A stretch of 10,120 nucleotides of DNA from Candidatus Babeliales bacterium (GCA_025451595.1 JANWKD010000025.1:1-10120); one strand, 5' to 3'; counted from the stretch's first letter, positions 1-6,141 are shown. Numbers and translations: made by a program. The notes: a model not told the origin generated them from the sequence alone.

Positions 1-95
1 AAATTGGGCAAAGCAATGGCTGTTATCAATCCCATGATAAATAAAACAACCATCAACTCAAGAAAGGTAAATCCTTTTCTAGATTTCCCAAACAC
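1..95 (-). CDS. Pseudopilin of the type II secretion/pseudopilus system, N-terminus only (window edge)
   Basis: Only the first 31 codons are inside the window; the gene runs off the left edge. The start is GTG at 95-93. An in-frame TAA lies directly upstream of it, and a GAGGAA ribosome site sits about 7 bases before it, so this start is well fixed. The product begins with a short basic leader (MFGKSRKG) followed by FTFLELMVV, the classic prepilin peptidase site: cleavage after Gly8, with Glu at position +5 of the mature protein. A hydrophobic helix follows and ends near ALPN. The start lies 17 bases inside the end of gspG, so the two are translationally coupled in one operon. The family (type IV pilin-like, N-methylation site) is clear. 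Which minor pseudopilin it is (GspH, GspI or another) cannot be told without the C-terminus. Confidence 0.85.
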   Translation of the reverse strand, partial: MFGKSRKGFTFLELMVVLFIMGLITAIALPN

Positions 96-477
96 TTATA
101 TATTCCTCAGGTGTCGCTTCTTCAGGACCACTTGGACCAAAAGAATATAAATCATAGGGATGACCTTTGCCAGGAACCTTATATACAAATTCATTATTCC
201 ATCCATCATTTGGAATTTTATTGACAAATGCTGGACCACCTTGTGGAGGCTTTATCAAATCTTCTAATTTTTTAGGATATTTATTAAGTTCTAAATTGTA
301 ATTATCAACGGCTTGTGATAACACTTTTAGATTTGATTTTGTTGTTTGATTTTTTGCATATACCTGATAGCGCATATAAGCAGGAATTGCTCCAGCCATT
401 AAAAGACCTAAAATAAACAATACAATCATTAATTCCATAAAGGTAAACCCAGAACGAGCTCGAGTATATGTCGACAT
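79..477 (-). CDS. gspG: Major pseudopilin GspG of type II secretion
   Basis: This 132-residue protein is of usual GspG length. It forms the main subunit of the periplasmic pseudopilus that drives the type II secretion piston or a related competence pseudopilus. Residues 1-10 are a short basic leader ending in Gly10. FTFMELM follows, giving the prepilin peptidase/N-methylation site with Glu15 at mature position +5, then a hydrophobic helix to about residue 33. The C-terminal half has the GspG signature: a KYPKKLEDL stretch, then D91-G-W93, then the YDLYSFGPSG region that in GspG carries a calcium-binding loop, ending in an aromatic tail. I chose ATG 477 because AAAGGA precedes it by 5 bases. 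A longer in-frame start at 510 would overlap gspF and lengthen the leader unnaturally. It starts 13 bases after the gspF stop, in the same operon. Confidence 0.93.
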   Translation of the reverse strand: MSTYTRARSGFTFMELMIVLFILGLLMAGAIPAYMRYQVYAKNQTTKSNLKVLSQAVDNYNLELNKYPKKLEDLIKPPQGGPAFVNKIPNDGWNNEFVYKVPGKGHPYDLYSFGPSGPEEATPEEYISVWEI

Positions 478-490
478 AAAAATCCTTTCA

Positions 491-1705
491 TTATTTTGCA
501 ACAAGTTCACTCATTTGCATCATTGGAGTAATAATAGCTATCATAATAAACCCTACCGATACGGCCATTACAATAAGCATTATCGGCTGTATTTTTGCGG
601 TCAAACTATCTGCATATTCAATTAACTCAGTTTCGTAATTTTTTGCAACCGTTAACAACATAAAATCTAGTTGCCCTGTTTGCTCTCCCGTATTAATTAA
701 ATATATTGCAATAGGTGGAAAAATATTCGTTTGTTTTAAATAATCTGAAATTCTTCCTTCCTTAATAATTTTATCTCGGGCTTGGCGTAACGCATCAGAT
801 AAAATACGATTATTAATAATCCGAACTACAATATCAAGAGATTCTGCCAGATTCACCCCTGCTTCAATTAACATACCCAACGTTTGACTAAATTGTACGA
901 CTGCGTTGGTTCGAGCAAAAAACTTTATAATCGGGGTTTTTAATTTTATTTTATCAAGCAAGCGTGCGCCCGAAGCTGTTTTTTTCCAATAACGAAATAA
1001 AACAGAAAAACCAATAATACCACCCAGTATAAACAGATAATAATTTGTCAAAAAATTGGCAATTGCCATAATAAATCGCGTAGAAGATGGAAGTGCCGTT
1101 CCCGCCTCGGCAAATGTCTCTGAAATGGTAGGAACGACAAAAACCATGAGTCCAATTACAATTACCACAATAAAGCCAAGCTGCATTAATGGATAGCTGA
1201 GCGCTCCCGAAACTTTCTTTTTTAGTTCAGCTTGTCGCTCTAAATATTGCGTAAGACGATCAAGAATGACTTCCAATTTGCCACTCGCCTCACCGGCACG
1301 CACTAACTGCACATAAATATTTTCAAAAACTTTCGGATACTTGCCTAATCCGTCAGCAAAAGATTTTCCTTCTTTGATACCGTCTTTAATATCGATTAAT
1401 ATCGATCGAAACTGGCCAGGAAAATGATCTGTTAAAAGCTCCAACGATTGCAAAAGAGGTATTCCAGATTTGAGCAATACGCTTAACTGCTTTGTAAATA
1501 GAATTTTATCTTTGGGCGTAACTTTCTTTCCAAATAGTTGCTTATACCAAGGTAACCGAACGCCTTCTTTAGAAAGATTAATGGCAATGGGATATAAATT
1601 CATTCGAACAAGCTGATCGCGCACGGAACTTTCTGAAGCAGCATCAAGCGCACCACTTATTTTTTTTCCGTCTTTTGTGTATGCTTGATAACTATATAAT
1701 GCCAT
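491..1705 (-). CDS. gspF: Type II secretion inner-membrane platform protein GspF
   Basis: The protein has 404 residues, the normal size for GspF/PilC. It is the polytopic platform protein that links the cytoplasmic ATPase (GspE) to the pseudopilus. The N-terminal cytoplasmic part (about 1-65) is followed by two repeated T2SF domains, about 68-192 and 270-393. Each contains the matching motif seen here as RAGEASGKLE (136-145) and NTGEQTGQLD (338-347). Hydrophobic segments lie near 172-194, 219-241 and 373-395, the expected three-helix plan. An AAAGGG ribosome site lies 6-7 bases before the ATG. It is the first gene of the gspF-gspG-pseudopilin operon, and the gene upstream is divergent. The ATPase gspE and secretin gspD, usual neighbours, are not in the window. 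The closely related PilC cannot be excluded from sequence alone, but the adjacent GspG favours GspF. Confidence 0.94.
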   Translation of the reverse strand: MALYSYQAYTKDGKKISGALDAASESSVRDQLVRMNLYPIAINLSKEGVRLPWYKQLFGKKVTPKDKILFTKQLSVLLKSGIPLLQSLELLTDHFPGQFRSILIDIKDGIKEGKSFADGLGKYPKVFENIYVQLVRAGEASGKLEVILDRLTQYLERQAELKKKVSGALSYPLMQLGFIVVIVIGLMVFVVPTISETFAEAGTALPSSTRFIMAIANFLTNYYLFILGGIIGFSVLFRYWKKTASGARLLDKIKLKTPIIKFFARTNAVVQFSQTLGMLIEAGVNLAESLDIVVRIINNRILSDALRQARDKIIKEGRISDYLKQTNIFPPIAIYLINTGEQTGQLDFMLLTVAKNYETELIEYADSLTAKIQPIMLIVMAVSVGFIMIAIITPMMQMSELVAK

Positions 1706-1718
1706 TCAATACCCTTTA

Positions 1719-1750
1719 TTGACAAAAAATAAATTTCTTACTTGTATAGA
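1719..1750 (+). promoter_or_regulatory. Possible promoter for the secreted 327-residue protein
   Basis: A consensus -35 box TTGACA lies at 1719-1724. The -10 is ambiguous: TTGTAT at 1742-1747 gives 17-base spacing but a poor match, and TATAGA at 1745-1750 matches better at 20 bases. It sits in the roughly 110-base divergent spacer between gspF and the plus-strand gene. Confidence 0.35.
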
Positions 1751-1816
1751 AATAAAATTTAATGATAGGCTTACGCATTGAATAAATCCTTCGAAAAAAA
1801 CAAGGGAGCATCTTTT

Positions 1817-2800
1817 ATGATTCTTATTATACTATTAATTTCTCTTTTGATACATACTGCAACCGCGCAAGATAATCAATACTTTCGTGATGAATCTACG
1901 ATCGCATATTCTCCGATGCATCAAGATCCGTTACGACTTTTTTGTCAACCAATAAAATTTACGCAATCTGGCATCCAACACTATCTGCACAATATATACA
2001 GTCATCCTGCCTACGCGCGTGATTTTTTACCACATTCATTATCTGATTTTATTCAATTTTTGAATTACGGCAAAAACACGAACCAAAGCAGACTTTTTAT
2101 GGTATCCACCTTTCGCTTATTTCTCAATAAAGTAAAAGCAACGCCATACTTGAGTGCTTATGCATTTTGCGATATGCTGGATCAGCTTCCGTTACTCAAA
2201 GATTATTGCATCAATGAAGACAAGAATTATGTACTCAGTTTACAAAAAACATTAAAAAACATATTTTTCTCATTTTTTCTATCAAAGTTTAATTTCTTTA
2301 AAGAAAATCCTGATCAATTTTTTGATGATATTAGCAATGAGATAATTAATGCGGTAGAATCAAAGTCGATTAAGCGAGAAGTCGAATGTGAACAGTTGCG
2401 ACAAATAATAATACGATTTCTAGAAAACTGTTTTCATAAATTGATCTGGAGTCCATTTGATCAAGAAGAAGTTTGGATCTCAGTAAAAAATATTTCTTTC
2501 AAATTAACGAGCTTAATGGAAAATGGAATCATTTGCGCAGAAGAATTGGATGATCTCTTTAAATCTTTATTAGAAAGCTTTTGCCATTTTCTTAATATTA
2601 CGGGTTCCGAATTATCGCCGGATGTTATTGAGATGATCAAAGAAGATATTAGTAATGGCAATCTTTTATTATTAACGCTGGAAGAGCAAGAAGACACTAT
2701 CGAATCAAAACCAGAACGTTTAATGCGTGCGCTGATCAAAACGGATGCAAAAATCCAAGCAAGACTCCAAGGGTTTATAACGGAATCGATTAGGTATTAA
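1817..2800 (+). CDS. Secreted or periplasmic alpha-helical protein of unknown function
   Basis: I do not recognise this 327-residue product. It begins with a hydrophobic stretch ending HTATA before QDN, which reads as a Sec signal peptide with a likely signal peptidase cut after TATA. The rest is rich in Leu, Phe, Ile, Asn and Lys, predicted mainly helical, with several scattered cysteines and no catalytic motif I can name. I chose ATG 1817 because AAGGGAG precedes it by 8 bases. A TTG at 1778 in the same frame would add 13 residues and a basic n-region, but has only a weak ribosome site. The gene stands alone on the plus strand, divergent from gspF. A 9-pair hairpin with one bulge and a 16-base loop (2785-2819) overlaps its stop codon but lacks a T-run. 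Export is well supported; function is unknown. Confidence 0.8.
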   Translation: MILIILLISLLIHTATAQDNQYFRDESTIAYSPMHQDPLRLFCQPIKFTQSGIQHYLHNIYSHPAYARDFLPHSLSDFIQFLNYGKNTNQSRLFMVSTFRLFLNKVKATPYLSAYAFCDMLDQLPLLKDYCINEDKNYVLSLQKTLKNIFFSFFLSKFNFFKENPDQFFDDISNEIINAVESKSIKREVECEQLRQIIIRFLENCFHKLIWSPFDQEEVWISVKNISFKLTSLMENGIICAEELDDLFKSLLESFCHFLNITGSELSPDVIEMIKEDISNGNLLLLTLEEQEDTIESKPERLMRALIKTDAKIQARLQGFITESIRY

Positions 2801-2819
2801 TTTCAACTCGCCTAACGAT

Positions 2820-3035
2820 ACATAATAATTTATTTCTGATCGATAGATGCTTTTTCCTAGCAACACCGAACGAAGCACTCATTGCCTTAAACGAGCCGCA
2901 TATCGCACGAAGCTCTTTGAGCCTACCACTATTTGGCCCACCCTATGTTAAAACCAATGATGGGTTACGCAGGTTCTGATTGCCATTCATTTCCGCAACT
3001 TAAAAAGACAGAATTTTTAGCGAAGTAGCATAAAA
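2820..3035. other. GC-elevated non-genic segment, possibly a decayed reading frame or dispersed repeat
   Basis: Positions 2851-3000 are about 47% G+C (70 of 150 by hand count), clearly above the AT-rich flanks. No intact gene fits. On the minus strand one frame from about 2985 back to 2790 reads coherently except for a single TAG near 2942. The part after that stop gives about 50 codons, including the stretch LKELRAICGSFKAMSASFG. It has no good start codon or ribosome site, and its end overlaps the last codons of the neighbouring secreted-protein gene. The segment contains CCCACCC and TGGGTT blocks that can fold on each other. It resembles in style the GGGTGGGC-type intergenic repeats found in some bacteria, but that is recollection rather than a match I could test. 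Confidence 0.35.
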
Positions 3036-3043
3036 AAAATTCC

Positions 3044-3072
3044 TTGACATTACAAAAACCGGTTGTTAGGAT
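3044..3072 (+). promoter_or_regulatory. Strong sigma70-type promoter for the candidate small RNA
   Basis: A perfect -35 TTGACA (3044-3049) is followed after exactly 17 bases by -10 TAGGAT (3067-3072). A TG dinucleotide one base before the -10 makes it an extended -10. Start of transcription is expected near 3079. This is the best-looking promoter in the window, yet no protein gene follows it closely. Confidence 0.65.
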
Positions 3073-3078
3073 TTCGGT

Positions 3079-3179
3079 TGATATTTGTAATTACTCAAGG
3101 TCCCTAAATGAACAATACTATTTCGTGTTGTTCACCCCCCTAACCCTTCAGCTTACCTTAAGTTGGAGGGATTTCTTTT
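3079..3179 (+). ncRNA. Candidate small non-coding RNA (about 100 nt), undescribed
   Basis: This is a self-contained unit: strong promoter at 3044-3072, then about 100 bases without a usable reading frame, then an intrinsic terminator. A first hairpin pairs 3109-3118 (TGAACAATAC) with 3125-3134 (GTGTTGTTCA), giving 10 pairs with one G-T wobble and a 6-base loop. A C-rich single-stranded linker (3133-3146, CACCCCCCTAACCC) follows, unusual in such AT-rich DNA. The terminator stem then closes at 3144-3170. AAGGT at 3097-3101 is complementary to the terminator loop ACCTT (3155-3159). TCCCT at 3101-3105 is complementary to AGGGA at 3167-3171. The 5' part could therefore form a pseudoknot or compete with the terminator. 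I see none of the hallmark motifs of SRP RNA, tmRNA, RNase P RNA or a riboswitch I know. A C-rich linker could pair with ribosome binding sites, but that is a guess. Confidence 0.5.
3144..3179 (+). terminator. Intrinsic (Rho-independent) terminator
   Basis: CCCTTCAGCTT (3144-3154) pairs along its full 11 bases, with two G-T wobbles, to AAGTTGGAGGG (3160-3170) around a 5-base loop. TTTCTTTT follows at 3172-3179. This is a strong, GC-based stem with a T-tract on the plus strand, placed about 100 bases after the 3044-3072 promoter. Confidence 0.75.
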
Positions 3180-3311
3180 AGTAAAGCCTCATCGAAAGAT
3201 GACATTCGTATAAAATCTCTAAACCAAGAAACGATCAGCACAATCAGACGACTCGCAGGAGAATCGGCTCTTCAGATAACATTAAATAAAGAAATGCGCC
3301 ATCCTATTTGA
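3162..3311 (+). other. Short open frame without a start codon, possible gene remnant
   Basis: Reading from GTT at 3162 gives 49 sense codons before TGA (3309-3311). The product is mixed and soluble-looking (for example SLNQETISTIRRLAGESAL), more protein-like than expected from chance AT-rich spacer. There is no ATG, GTG or TTG early in the frame, and the frame begins inside the terminator of the candidate small RNA. It is therefore not expressed as a normal gene from what is visible. It could be the tail of a lost gene, or chance. No family is recognised. Confidence 0.2.
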
Positions 3312-3317
3312 TACGAA

Positions 3318-3345
3318 TTGACATTCTTTTTTTTTATGTCATTAT
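3318..3345 (+). promoter_or_regulatory. Probable promoter of the tandem secreted-paralogue pair
   Basis: Perfect -35 TTGACA (3318-3323), 16 bases, then CATTAT (3340-3345, four of six matches to the -10 consensus). The expected start near 3352 leaves about 33 bases of leader containing an AAGGG ribosome site before the ATG at 3385. Confidence 0.5.
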
Positions 3346-3384
3346 TAAAATTAATGACTATATGAATTATACAAGGGCCTTTTT

Positions 3385-3891
3385 ATGTTAAATATACTAT
3401 TTTTATGTATCTCAATATTTTCAGTCTCTTTCTCTTTTGGTATGAACTCAGTTGACTTATGCGAAAAATCTACGAATAATCTGATTAAAAGCGTTAATAA
3501 GCTGGCTGAAAGTACTAAAAACCTTCAAAAAATGCTTGATAACCATGCACAAATGGTCAAAGAACTGAATACTTTTTTTTCTAATACTTGGAAAGCTACT
3601 ACTACAGAAACTACTCATACATCAAATATGAATTCAAATCCCAAAAGCCCCAGACAACTTCCAGCAGAAGAGATCGACGCTATAAACATGATGGTTTCGC
3701 TTAGTGAAAATAATCCAACGATTTCTAGCAGAGACGGAAAAACGATCGAAGATGCAAACGCGATGACTTCGCTCAATGAAGATAAATCTAATACTCCGAG
3801 ATACAAACCATATTACTTTTCAAGGTCAAGCGTCCATAAAAGAGCTGGTTTTAAGCTTATTTTTTATAATAATTGTTCAACAAAGAAATAA
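3385..3891 (+). CDS. Small secreted protein, paralogue A of a tandem pair
   Basis: This 168-residue protein of unknown function opens with a hydrophobic signal peptide ending SFSFG before MNS, so it is probably exported by Sec. Residues 22-65 look helical and coiled-coil-like (repeated KS/KL/NL patterns). Residues 66-95 are a Thr/Ser/Asn/Pro-rich linker. Residues 96-136 contain two copies of one unit at 24-residue spacing: IDAINMMVSLSE at 97-108 against IEDANAMTSLNE at 121-132. This is mirrored in the DNA as a 72-base-offset direct repeat (3672 and 3744). The C-terminus (RYKPYYFSRSSV then GFKLIF) closely matches that of the next gene. AAGGG precedes the ATG. The downstream paralogue starts 27 bases after its stop, so the two are co-transcribed. 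No catalytic motif is seen; an adhesin-like or surface role is possible but unsupported. Confidence 0.75.
   Translation: MLNILFLCISIFSVSFSFGMNSVDLCEKSTNNLIKSVNKLAESTKNLQKMLDNHAQMVKELNTFFSNTWKATTTETTHTSNMNSNPKSPRQLPAEEIDAINMMVSLSENNPTISSRDGKTIEDANAMTSLNEDKSNTPRYKPYYFSRSSVHKRAGFKLIFYNNCSTKK
3672..3792 (+). repeat. Imperfect 72-bp-offset direct repeat inside paralogue A
   Basis: Blocks beginning GATCGA at 3672 and 3744 align over about 48 bases with few mismatches (GATG, TTCGCT and TGAA islands shared in register). They encode a duplicated stretch at 24-residue spacing. The second paralogue lacks this unit, so the duplication is probably recent. Confidence 0.6.
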
Positions 3892-3918
3892 AATATCTCA
3901 AGCAAGAAAGGATAAGAT

Positions 3919-4362
3919 ATGTTAAATATACTATTTTTATTTGTCTCAATATTTTCAGCTTCATTTTGTTTTGGTATGAATACAAATGACTTAATCGAGA
4001 AAGCTACTGCTGATGCGCTGACTGAAAATAATAAAAAACTTCAAGAAATCTTTGACGAGCACACCAAGAATATTACTGATATGTCTGCACTGACTGAAAG
4101 AATTAAACAGCTTGACAAACTATCTCAGAAAACTAAAAAGTTTGACCAAATATTTGATCAAAAGGAAAAAGAGTTGGAAAAACTGAAGGCAGCTATTGAT
4201 AAAGGCAAAAAAGAGTTGGAAAAGATACAGACCGCGAAAGTTCTTATAGAGTTTGCTCATACACCAGTTATACATCCAAGATACCAACCATACATGACAG
4301 TAAAACGAAGCGACCGTGCAAAAAATGGTTTAAAATTTATTTTTTCTAAGTCCAAACAGTGA
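3919..4362 (+). CDS. Small secreted coiled-coil protein, paralogue B of a tandem pair
   Basis: This 147-residue protein of unknown function has a signal peptide (MLNILFLFVS to SFCFG) nearly identical in protein and DNA to that of the preceding gene. Residues 25-108 are strongly charged and heptad-like (LTERIKQLDKL, QKEKELEKLKAAI, KGKKELEKIQ) and probably form a long coiled coil. The C-terminus (RYQPYMTVKRSD then GLKFIF, about 121-142) matches paralogue A's end. The central parts of the two proteins are not alike: paralogue A has a low-complexity linker where this one has coiled coil. AAGGA lies 6 bases before the ATG. The conserved YxPY...F-K-I-F tail could be a shared sorting or docking element, which is inference. 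No known family is recognised. Confidence 0.78.
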   Translation: MLNILFLFVSIFSASFCFGMNTNDLIEKATADALTENNKKLQEIFDEHTKNITDMSALTERIKQLDKLSQKTKKFDQIFDQKEKELEKLKAAIDKGKKELEKIQTAKVLIEFAHTPVIHPRYQPYMTVKRSDRAKNGLKFIFSKSKQ

Positions 4363-4460
4363 AAAAAAATCTTTCACGCAAGAAAGTATAAAAGATGATA
4401 ATGCTGCTAAAAGGATTCATGCTTTCAATAAAAGCGTATTGCACAAAATAAAAAGTCATA
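4363..4460 (+). other. Possible vestige of a third copy of the paralogue leader
   Basis: The bases after paralogue B (GCAAGAAAGTATAAAAGATG, 4379-4398) resemble the ribosome-site leader just before it (GCAAGAAAGGATAAGATATG, 3901-3920). After this third leader only an 18-codon frame opens (from ATG 4396 to a TAA near 4450), with no real match to the signal peptide. This suggests an aborted or decayed third duplicate. Further on, GATATA-G-TATATC (4477-4489) is a perfect 13-base palindrome. TTTCGA (4494-4499) with CATTAT (4517-4522) at 17 bases is a weak promoter candidate for the phosphatase. Confidence 0.3.
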
Positions 4461-4573
4461 GATTTTCCAAATAGCGGATATAGTATATCTAAGTTTCGAT
4501 TCATAATTTTGCTTTACATTATCATAAACCTGATGCAATTGCTCAATTTAATTATATAAGATGGGAAGCCTCG

Positions 4574-5833
4574 ATGAAAAATTTAAGTACTGCATTTATT
4601 TTTTTAACATATTTCTCACTCTTTGGCTCTCATAAAACAACTCAATCAGAAGAGTTCAATTTTTTGACCTTTACAGAATCCGTAAATCAGCTTCCGCCAA
4701 TCGCCACAGCATTTGGTCAGTATAAGCCTTCATTCGTACCATTGGCTGAGTTTAAAAAAACGGTCGATCAATTTCGTTATAAACAAGATACGCTATTGAC
4801 TAAGCAAAGCTGGGTCAATACGAATCCATTTCTTAAAATAACTACTCATTCGTTCAAACCATTTGCACAAAAGCTGATTGTTCCTAATGGCTCTCAAGTT
4901 GCTTTCTTTGGCGATTTGCATGGTAACGTGCATGCTCTTTGTGCACTATTGCATACATTAATAACAGATGGTTATTTAGACTCAAACTTGCAAATTACAA
5001 AGAATAATTTCTATATGATTTTTTTAGGAGATTATGTTGATCGCGGTTTGTATGGCGTTGAAGTTATATACTTATTATTAAAGCTCTATCTTGCAAATCC
5101 TGATCGTATTATTTTAGTTCGTGGCAATCATGAAGACCGTGATTTAAATGCGGCCATGGGCTTTGAGCAGGAATTGAAATCAAAATTTGGCTCATTTTCA
5201 ACGCATTTCGTATACCAAATATATGACTTTATGCCTTGCGTGTTATACCTAGGAACGCAATCTGGTGAATTTGCACAATGTTGCCATGGCGGGCTGGAAG
5301 CCGGTTTTAATGCTCGACAACTGTTAGCGCATAAAAAACCAATTGCATATCAATCCATAGAAAAACTTGAACGAAAGAGGGCTATTCAAAAGCTTACACC
5401 TTCTATCAAACTACAACTATTAAAGCATATTCCCACTCACGAAATTTGCGATTTTATCCCACAAAAACCAACTATGCCTTTAACTTTAGGTTTTTTATGG
5501 CATGACTTTGTTGAACAGGGCAATGACCCTATCCAATATAATGCAGAACGCGGATGGAAATATGGGAAAGACGTTACAGAACAACTCCTGTTGCAACAAA
5601 ACACCGATACCGCAAAAATATGTGGCGTTTTTCGAGCTCATCAACACTATGGCCATATGCTAGAAATGCTAAAAAATCATAAAGGAATTTTCTCTTTATG
5701 GGATGGCATCGTCTATACCTTTTTATCAGCACCACTTGCTGGTACTGATTTTTCTTATGCAAGTTGTGGTATTGTCACTACCGCTCATTCATTCGCTGAT
5801 TGGACATTAAAGCACATTGCAGTGAAATTATAG
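4574..5833 (+). CDS. Exported PPP-family metallophosphatase (serine/threonine phosphatase-like)
   Basis: This 419-residue protein carries every hallmark of the PPP/calcineurin-like phosphoesterase fold: GDLHG (113-117), GDYVDRG (152-158), RGNHED (183-188), HGG (238-240) and RAHQ (354-357). These supply the Asp, His and Asn ligands of a two-metal centre and the catalytic His. FLWHDF (307-312) and AERGWKYG (324-331) match the LWSDP and ERG blocks typical of eukaryotic-like PPP serine/threonine phosphatases. The role is therefore phosphoprotein dephosphorylation more likely than nucleotide hydrolysis, although the substrate is not shown. An N-terminal hydrophobic stretch (about 5-18, ending near FGS) suggests export. 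The 90 residues before the domain and a longer insert at about 245-300 are unassigned. GGGA lies about 7 bases before the ATG. It stands alone, with a decayed transporter directly after it. An exported PPP phosphatase in a host-associated bacterium could act on host or surface proteins; this is inference. Confidence 0.9.
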   Translation: MKNLSTAFIFLTYFSLFGSHKTTQSEEFNFLTFTESVNQLPPIATAFGQYKPSFVPLAEFKKTVDQFRYKQDTLLTKQSWVNTNPFLKITTHSFKPFAQKLIVPNGSQVAFFGDLHGNVHALCALLHTLITDGYLDSNLQITKNNFYMIFLGDYVDRGLYGVEVIYLLLKLYLANPDRIILVRGNHEDRDLNAAMGFEQELKSKFGSFSTHFVYQIYDFMPCVLYLGTQSGEFAQCCHGGLEAGFNARQLLAHKKPIAYQSIEKLERKRAIQKLTPSIKLQLLKHIPTHEICDFIPQKPTMPLTLGFLWHDFVEQGNDPIQYNAERGWKYGKDVTEQLLLQQNTDTAKICGVFRAHQHYGHMLEMLKNHKGIFSLWDGIVYTFLSAPLAGTDFSYASCGIVTTAHSFADWTLKHIAVKL

Positions 5834-6108
5834 CTTTCCTATAGAAAACTTTTTAAAAAAAGCGCAGCTGGTAATGGTATTTTTACCAATGTATGCTTTT
5901 AACGGCAATGGGGTTCGTGTTAATTCTTCAATGTTTTGCCGTTTACTCTTATTTTGCACAACAGCTCTTAAAGACAGTTCCTATAACAGCAGGTCAATGG
6001 TTGGTAGCCTTTGCTATTTCTAGTACCATTTTAATGATTGAAGAATTGAGGAAATACTTAACTCAACGACATTTTTTAATAAAAAAGGAAAAAATCAGTA
6101 AACGATAA
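5834..6108 (+). pseudogene. Frameshifted C-terminal remnant of a P-type cation-transporting ATPase
   Basis: Two adjoining frames together match the last part of a P2-type (calcium/cation) ATPase. Frame one, starting directly after the phosphatase stop, reads SYRKLFKKSAAGNGIFTN to 5890. The sequence then shifts frame at about 5891-5893 and continues MLLTAMGFVLILQ...AVYSYF, then TVPITAGQWLVAFAISS...EELRKYL, ending at 6108. In this family the end typically has an 'LFSN' element, a penultimate helix, a 'TVPLSxxxW' loop and a last helix ending in 'E..K'; that order is kept here. The phosphorylation (DKTGT) and nucleotide-binding domains are absent from the window. The ATG at 5893 has no ribosome site. 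A real 71-residue two-helix membrane protein starting there is possible but less likely. The remnant was probably left by a deletion or rearrangement joining it to the phosphatase gene. Confidence 0.6.
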
Positions 6109-6112
6109 ATTG

Positions 6113-6140
6113 CAAAAATCAACTCTCCTTTTTTGAGGTT
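6113..6140 (-). terminator. Possible intrinsic terminator of rho
   Basis: Immediately after the rho stop, on the minus strand, AACCTC (6140-6135) pairs with GAG-a-GTT (6127-6121) around an A-rich loop with one bulged base. GATTTTTG follows. The stem is short, so this is only moderate evidence. Confidence 0.35.
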
Positions 6141-6141
6141 A

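Noticed and set aside
478..510. gspG start at ATG 510
   Set aside because: Overlaps the end of gspF and lengthens the prepilin leader; ATG 477 has AAAGGA at 5 bases.
1778..1816. TTG start 13 codons upstream for the secreted 327-residue protein
   Set aside because: ATG 1817 has AAGGGAG at ideal spacing and starts right at the signal peptide; the TTG has only a weak ribosome site.
2461..2739. Minus-strand open frame antisense to the secreted protein
   Set aside because: No ribosome site, Ser-rich shadow composition, fully inside a better plus-strand gene.
2785..2819. Intrinsic terminator after the secreted 327-residue protein
   Set aside because: A hairpin exists (9 pairs, one bulge, 16-base loop) but it is AT-rich, overlaps the stop codon and has no T-tract.
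2850..3180. tmRNA, RNase P RNA or SRP RNA
   Set aside because: No CCA-ending acceptor, no GAGGAAAGTCC-type block and no GGAAG SRP core on either strand.
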